NCBI GenBank assembly: GCA_949825025.1
Contig: OX463785.1
Coordinates: 6,179,979 to 6,243,978 of the forward strand
Direction: 5' to 3'
DNA from: Siphlonurus alternatus
Lineage: Eukaryota > Arthropoda > Insecta > Ephemeroptera > Siphlonuridae
Length of the DNA: 64,000 nucleotides
Shown here piece by piece: positions 58,398 to 64,000 of the stretch; positions within the stretch are counted from its first letter, which is position 1; each line of letters opens with the position of its first letter. Under the pieces are notes generated by a model. The model saw nothing but the letters and a program-made list of their open reading frames with translations. It made no database searches and was not told where the DNA came from. The position numbers and the translations under genes were made by a program.

Positions 58398-58794
58398 TTT
58401 AAGGTAGAGATAACATCGGTCAGCTGTTTTTTTAGCTTCATTTGATTAACGTGTAAACCTTGGCAAATTCACAAAAATTCTGAATTTTTTTTTAGAGCAG
58501 ATATTATATAATAGTGCCTAAGTGCCATAGAAAAAGTTTAAAACAATTTAACGAGCCGATTTTTTTAAATTAATTTTTTAGTTTGTCTCTCCATGGAAAA
58601 GCCCTATGCTGAAAATTAAATAAATTATTTAAAAAAATCGGTACGTTAAATGGTTTTGAAATTTTTTCTATGGCTTTTAGGCACTAATATCTGCCTCCCA
58701 AAAAAATTTCAGAATTTTTGTGAATTTGCTAAGGTTTACATGTTAATCAAATGGAGCTAAAAAAAACAGCTGACCGACGTTATCTCTACCTTAA
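58398..58794. repeat. F7 copy 2
   Basis: Same ends and core as copy 1, with arms better preserved. Between Orco's first coding exon and the candidate 5' UTR exon. Confidence 0.8.
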
Positions 58795-59473
58795 ATAACG
58801 AATAACAACAAACTCAATGCAGATTTTGAGTATGCATGATTAATTTTTTCGTGTGTAAGAGTCTGATTTTACTAAAAGTCACAGCAATCCCCATTTAAAA
58901 CAATATCTCGACAATTTCACAGAATTTTGTTTAATTTTTTTTTTTTTTTTTCATTAAAAATTATTTCATGATGTCAGGAAGGTTTGCTGAAATTTTAAGA
59001 GTACGTGGTTCACCAGCTACTAAACAAAACAATATTCCTTAAAATTTATTAGTATTATAGTCGCTAGATAAAATTGAAATTAATAAAATTATTATTATCA
59101 TTATAATATAAAAATCTTTTTTCTTAAATTTACATGCAGTTAATTTCTTTTGAAAAAAATGTGTCATCTACTTTGAAATCCGTATGAATAAATATAATAT
59201 ATTATAATAGAATTAAAAATTGTTTTTTAAATTTATAATTTAAAAAAATTCGTATGTAATATTGTGGTTTTAATTGAGAAGTTCTTAACTATATGCATTT
59301 TAAAATAATAACGTTTTTATATTAATAATGCCATCAATCTGATGATAACACAAAAATGTCACAGTAACTTTTGACAGTTTGCATGCTGTTGTACCAGCAA
59401 CTAAAACATGTGAACCAATTAAAGCTAATTTTTACAACTTCAATACTTTTAAAAACTACTCTAGTTGAAATAT

Positions 59474-59632
59474 TATGGGTGCGATTCACGAAGCAGTTAG
59501 CCAGGTTTCTAACCACGTTTGACTTAACCACGTTTAACTATACCTGTTTTACGTGTTAAACCACCTAGTTAAACGTGGTTAAGCTAAACGTGGTTAGAAA
59601 CCTGGCTAACTGCTTCGTGAATCGTGACCATT
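59474..59632. repeat. F1 copy 4, nested in an F4 element
   Basis: Arms about 70 bases each, almost perfectly inverted. It interrupts the F4 repeat of 59455-60150 near its start. Confidence 0.85.
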
Positions 59633-59737
59633 AAGCCTCCAACTTATCCTGTACCTTTACACGTCTAAACCTAATCTTTTTAGCTCAAAAATACATATTA
59701 TTTCCTCCTTGCTCAAAGTGAGGATAAAATGGAGACA

Positions 59738-59885
59738 ATGGGTATGATTCACGAAGAAGTTATCCAGGTTTCCAACCACGTTTAACTATACCTGTTATAC
59801 GTGTTAAAGCACCTAGTTAAACCATGTAGTGGTTAAGCTAAACGTTTGTTAGAAACCTGGCTAACTGCTTCGTGAATCACGCCCA
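59738..59885. repeat. F1 copy 5, second insertion in the same F4 element
   Basis: About 105 bases beyond copy 4, placed between ATGGAGACAAT and the next part of F4. More diverged, with a few extra bases in the right arm. Confidence 0.8.
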
Positions 59886-60177
59886 AATTTCTAAAATTGT
59901 ATGCTCAATAATTGGAAAAAAGACGTAATCTCGTATCTTTCCTCTAAAATGGTGCAAAATAGGAGGAAATTAGACGTAGCGAATAAAAGATTGAAATTAT
60001 TTCAACCCGATATGGGAAAGAAGACGTAATCTTGTCTTATTCCCTATTTTTTTTCTCTAAAATGGTGCAAAATAGGAGAGAATTAGACAAGGAGAGAGTT
60101 TAGTAACGAATGAAAGATGAAAATTATTTCAACTCTGGTATAAGTACCAATATCAAAAGTAAAAATATTCCACGTAC

Positions 60178-60350
60178 CTTGATATCCGTATGCAGCCCTA
60201 TTTTTGCAATTTTGTTTCTCCCTATTTAAACACAATATAACTCGGTGACTGCTCGCTTGATTTGCTCGTCGTACACTGCGAGTTGTAAGAGAAACCTCCA
60301 CCGCGCACTTCATTAACAATTGACGTCGCGTGTTGGGACAAAGCTGCCGA
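60178..60350 (-). promoter_or_regulatory. Candidate non-coding first exon and promoter area of Orco
   Basis: A GC-richer island ends in a strong donor on the minus strand (ATCAAG|GTACGTG, boundary at 60178). It is the only such block upstream of the first coding exon, which begins at an acceptor placed exactly before the Orco ATG (56430). Joining them gives a leader in which the first coding ATG is the Orco start. The 5' limit is a guess. It could instead belong to another transcript. Confidence 0.4.
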
Positions 60351-60767
60351 TTGTTACACGCCTACCGTGTCTTTAAATTACTATAGAAACTTTTTATTAT
60401 ACGTTGTATGAAAATTTGGTTGAAGTGATGTAATATCATATTAAATTCATTAATATTTTATAATGTAAATAATGAATAAAAAGAAGTCCATAGTGTAAAC
60501 AGTAGGGTAGTAATTTTAATGTTGTGAATATTTTCTTGTGCTTAAATTTATGTCATTTCTTTTAAATTTATGATCGAAATGTTAATTTTATTAAGAATTT
60601 TACATTAGAAGTTTTTCTTTTGTTTTATTTGAATGATTTTAAAATATTTTAAGTTTTATAGAAGAAAATGTCATATATATGTTATCAAATTTAAAACAGC
60701 TGTTTTCAATGCAGCGTCATAAATCGACGTTTTCTCTTAGTTATTATGGTTGGTTAGAGCTGACCCA

Positions 60768-61025
60768 AGTTGAAATAAATTTCATCATTTATTCGTTATT
60801 AAGCTCTCTCCTCGTCTAATTCTCTCCTATTTTGCACCATTTTAGAAGAAAAAAAGACGAGATTACGTCTTTTTTAATCTTATTCAGCATAAAATGTTAG
60901 AAATATTGTCTCCATTTCATCCTCATTTTGAGCGATGATGAAATAATATGTGTTTTTGAGGTAAAAAGATTAGGTTTAGACGTGTTTAGGACGAGTTGAA
61001 GACGTAATTTTTCAATTATGGAAAT
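60768..61025. repeat. F4 copy 10
   Basis: Forward orientation, complete, beginning AAGTTGAAATAAATTTCATC. Confidence 0.75.
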
Positions 61026-61337
61026 TTATTTTTCTTTGTAAAAGATTGTCACTAATTACCGTGCATTTAGGTCTCCGCGCATGTCATGTCCTCGGAATGA
61101 CTCATGCATAAAGTTCAACTGTTGAATGGAATCAAAAATAATTCATTGTGTTAAGAGCCTAGGGTTAGAAATCAATGCTTCAAGCCCTGTAAAGAATTTT
61201 CTACTTATGCTTGAAACCTTAGCAATTCTAAGGTTGCTAGCCCCTGGAGGGTATGCAACTTATTCTACTGCTGTGTACGACGACAAGTATCATCGTATTT
61301 AAAACTGAAACTGATTATTTATTAACTGTAAAAAATC

Positions 61338-63029
61338 GTGCTGTTGAAATCCGCTTTTTTTGATATCCGAATTCCGGATTTTAAAAAATCCGAAATCCGA
61401 AAATCCGTTTTGCGGATTCCTATTGGAAAGCGGATTCAAAATCCGATCTTTGTGAACGGATATCGGATTCAAATCGGATTTCGGATTCCGAATTTGAAAC
61501 GGATTCCGAATTTGAATCGGATTTCGGATTCCGAATTTGAATCGGATTCCGAATTTGAATCGGATTCCGAATTTGAAACGGATTCCGAATTTGAATCGGA
61601 TTCCGAATTTGAATCGGATTCCGAATTTGAATCGGATTTTGAATTTGAAGCGGATTTTAGATTCAAAACGGATTTCTGATTAAAATAGGATATCGGATTC
61701 AATCGGAATACAGTTTTTAGTTTTTATTCATTAATATTTAAATAACTTGTATAATAACGAAACAAGTATAATTTTAAACTCAACTCTATTAAAATTTCAA
61801 CAGACTAGCTTGCAAAAAAATGCAAGACCAAATCCCGCAGAATCACTGCACGTGCTTGATGTAGACATCGAATAGTAAAATTGTCGAATGTAGCGGACGA
61901 AATGATGCAGGAATACGGTACGTTTTTATAATTTTAACAATTTTTAAATATTGGTGCTTTTTAATTTGTTTACAAAATATTGAAAATTAAAGTAAAGGAC
62001 CATAAAATAAAGGATGTTTAAAGTGCTTTAAACTGCGTTACGTTTGTTTAGTTTTCATGTTTTATATTACAAATTTGATTGCAAATTTCATGACAAAAAT
62101 AATAGAGAGTTTTGAACCCTAATAAACACATGATGATATTACGAAGTTGGTAAGCACTATAGCAGCTATAAAGCAAACAAATTCCACTAGCAGCAAGTTT
62201 TGGAACCTGCACAGCCCAACCTGATGCGAGCTAAAAAATAGCCAAGGAAAATCCTCCAATATTATAGCTCAGAATCAAATTCGCATTACAAATATTAAAA
62301 TAAATAAAAATTATACATTTTTTTAGTAAATGGCTATATAAATGCGTAAATGAAATGCTATTAATTAATGCTATATTAATTATACAATGTACTGCAATTA
62401 TACATATATAATATGGGACATAAGGTTGGCAAAAATCGATATTTAATTTCAATTCTATTTACACTATTTAGTATATACGTATATTTATTACAGATTTTCT
62501 ATGTTATAGCAGTAATAGCGTAATTAGCGTAATAGCAGTGTATTTATTAAGACTATTAATTAAACTATTTTATTCAGTATTTAGTTACAAACAGCTATAT
62601 AGTGTTTACAGTTTTACTGAGTTTAGTTAACGTAACACAGCAAAATATATTTATTTTTTCGAGTCAAAATACATGTATTCGTTTTCTTACAAGTTTTTAC
62701 AAATCCGATATCCGATCGAATCCGAAATCCGCTTTGAATCCGATATCCGATAAAATCCTAAATCCGCTTTAAATCCGATATCCGATAAAATCCGATATCC
62801 GCTTTGAATCCGAAATCCGCTTTGAATCCGATATCCGATAAAATCCGATATCCGTTTTGAATCCGATATCCGATAAAATCCGAAATCCGCTTTGAATCCG
62901 ATATCCGATAAAATCCGATATCCGCTTTGAATCCGATATCCGCTTTTCGGATTTCGGATCTCCTAAAAAAGCGGATTCCGGAGCTTTAGAAATCCGGAAT
63001 CCGAAAATCCGAAAAATTTCGACAGCACT
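61338..63029. mobile_element. 1.7 kb non-autonomous element with inverted subterminal minisatellites
   Basis: Ends GTGCTGTTGAAATCCG and, inverted, GTGCTGTCGAAATTTTTC. Just inside the left end an array of 18 bp units (GGATTCCGAATTTGAATC, about 61455-61650), just inside the right end an array of GATATCCGATAAAATCC-type units (62700-62960) on the opposite strand. The interior, 61700-62690, is AT-rich without a transposase. T/A-rich flanks (TAAAAAAT-like on both sides) are compatible with an 8 bp duplication, as in hAT elements. Confidence 0.65.
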
Positions 63030-63234
63030 AAAAAAATGTAATGTAAATTTTGATAATAAAAACCCTTTATAATATAATATAATAATTATTAATTGATATT
63101 ATATTTTTATATATTATGTAACTCGAGTCATGAATTATGTACAATATATTATAATATTATAAAAATATTATAATTATTTATCTGATTTTTGTGTTGATAA
63201 GTGATTTATAAATGTAAAAAAAAAATAATAATAA

Positions 63235-63495
63235 TAAAGGCATCCAGCACCCAGAGTGCTAGCGGAAATGTGTCCCACCGCGCCTAAGAGAAGAACTGCC
63301 CGAAAGGCTGTGTGATGGGCTATTTGCGGGTGTACCCGGGAAGCCCTCATTGCCCGCAGCTGAGTAGGAGACGCTGGATCGTAACATCACCAACAGGATC
63401 AGCGGGCACCTTCATCTTGGCCCAATTGGGCCCTGTGCTGGCGCTTAACCACCCCAACTAGGTTGGGAGTAAAAAACACCAATAATAATAATACT
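63235..63495 (+). mobile_element. Retroposon 3' segment with (AAT)n ends
   Basis: A GC-rich block of about 230 bases (GGCATCCAGCACCCAGAGTG to CCAACTAGGTTGGGAGTAAA), bounded by (AAT)n runs on both sides, a hallmark of non-LTR 3' ends or SINEs with trinucleotide tails. No open frame. Family not identified. Confidence 0.5.
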
Positions 63496-63696
63496 CCGTA
63501 TATTGTTAAATATGTTTTTTTGAATCTGGTTTCCTGACATGATTTGTAAATATATTTTTTACGATTATAATCAGCATAAATATAAATAATTAAATTTGAC
63601 TGAAAGCTCTACAGTTCGTTTTCTTTATTGATTTTTTATATCCTTAATCAAATTATATTTTCTAAAGCGGACAAATTATTTATGTAAAATAATATA

Positions 63697-63856
63697 TTGG
63701 GTGCGATTCACGAAGCAGTTAACCAGGTTTCTAACCACGTTTAACTTAACCATGTTTAAATATACCTGTTTTACGTGTTAAACAACCCTAGTTAAACGTG
63801 GTTAAGCTAAACGTGGTTAGAAACCTGGCTAACTGCTTCGTGAATCGTGACCATTA
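63697..63856. repeat. F1 copy 6
   Basis: Complete, closest in sequence to copy 4, including the GTGACCATTA right flank. Confidence 0.85.
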
Positions 63857-64000
63857 TGTATATATTCATATATTCCTCAAACTGTCATAATAAATAGTCC
63901 ATTATCTTGCAACAATAAAAAGTTCTTAACAGTAAGCTTGCTTTTGGTATTATACTGACTATTGTTTATATTCTACTCAAATATATAATTGAAACAATGG

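Larger units (their letters stand above)
59455..60150. repeat. F4 copies 8/9, composite with two F1 insertions
   Basis: F4 sequence is interrupted at 59474-59632 and 59738-59885. After about 60000 a second, partial F4 end (GGAGAGAATTAGACAAGGAG) repeats in tandem. Confidence 0.7.

Noticed and set aside
61338..61679. 113-codon frame with repeated SDSEFE, and its 77-codon antisense partner
   Set aside because: Both are translations of an 18 bp minisatellite; open frames there are automatic because the unit is a multiple of three without stops.

Overview
The window is insect nuclear DNA. It is AT-rich, its genes are split by GT-AG introns, and it carries odorant receptor co-receptor (Orco), a gene known only from insects. 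The order cannot be fixed from the sequence. Coding exons are short, relatively GC-rich islands in a background filled with short palindromic (MITE-like) repeats, retrotransposon pieces and simple repeats.

Layout. From 822 to 6214 (+) lies the 3' part (8 exons) of a family 1 glycoside hydrolase (beta-glucosidase-like) gene whose 5' exons are off the left edge. From 8250 to 15740 (+) lies a complete tandem paralogue: 11 exons, 501 residues, signal peptide, both catalytic glutamates, TATA box close to the start codon. Every intron position that can be compared between the two is the same, so they are a tandem duplication. From about 17.8 to 33.4 kb no conserved protein is visible, but several GC-rich, splice-flanked blocks lie on the minus strand, some as paralogous pairs, together with a GC-rich promoter-like block near 33.2-33.4 kb. 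The best reading is a spliced non-coding or fast-evolving transcript (low confidence). From 37450 to 56430 (-) lies a complete Orco gene (8 coding exons, 519 residues) with a possible 5' UTR exon near 60.2-60.35 kb. One Orco intron carries a 5'-truncated non-LTR retrotransposon with an uninterrupted reverse transcriptase frame (43425-46445, -). From 60.4 to 64 kb the DNA is repeats, including a 1.7 kb element whose two ends carry inverted minisatellite arrays.

Repeats. At least a dozen families of foldback elements recur in introns and between genes, often nested. There are also SINEs with a 5S rRNA-like head. About 30 copies of the palindrome TGACGTCA occur, mostly inside these elements.

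Most unusual: an exact 107 bp tandem triplication of a 3' splice site in the complete hydrolase gene; a 28 bp array of acceptor-like units next to a splice site in its paralogue; MITE ends lying exactly at 5' splice sites; and an Orco with an enlarged second extracellular loop.

The two hydrolases are probably secreted digestive or detoxifying enzymes. Orco is the obligate ion-channel subunit of insect odorant receptors. No functional link between the two loci is implied.
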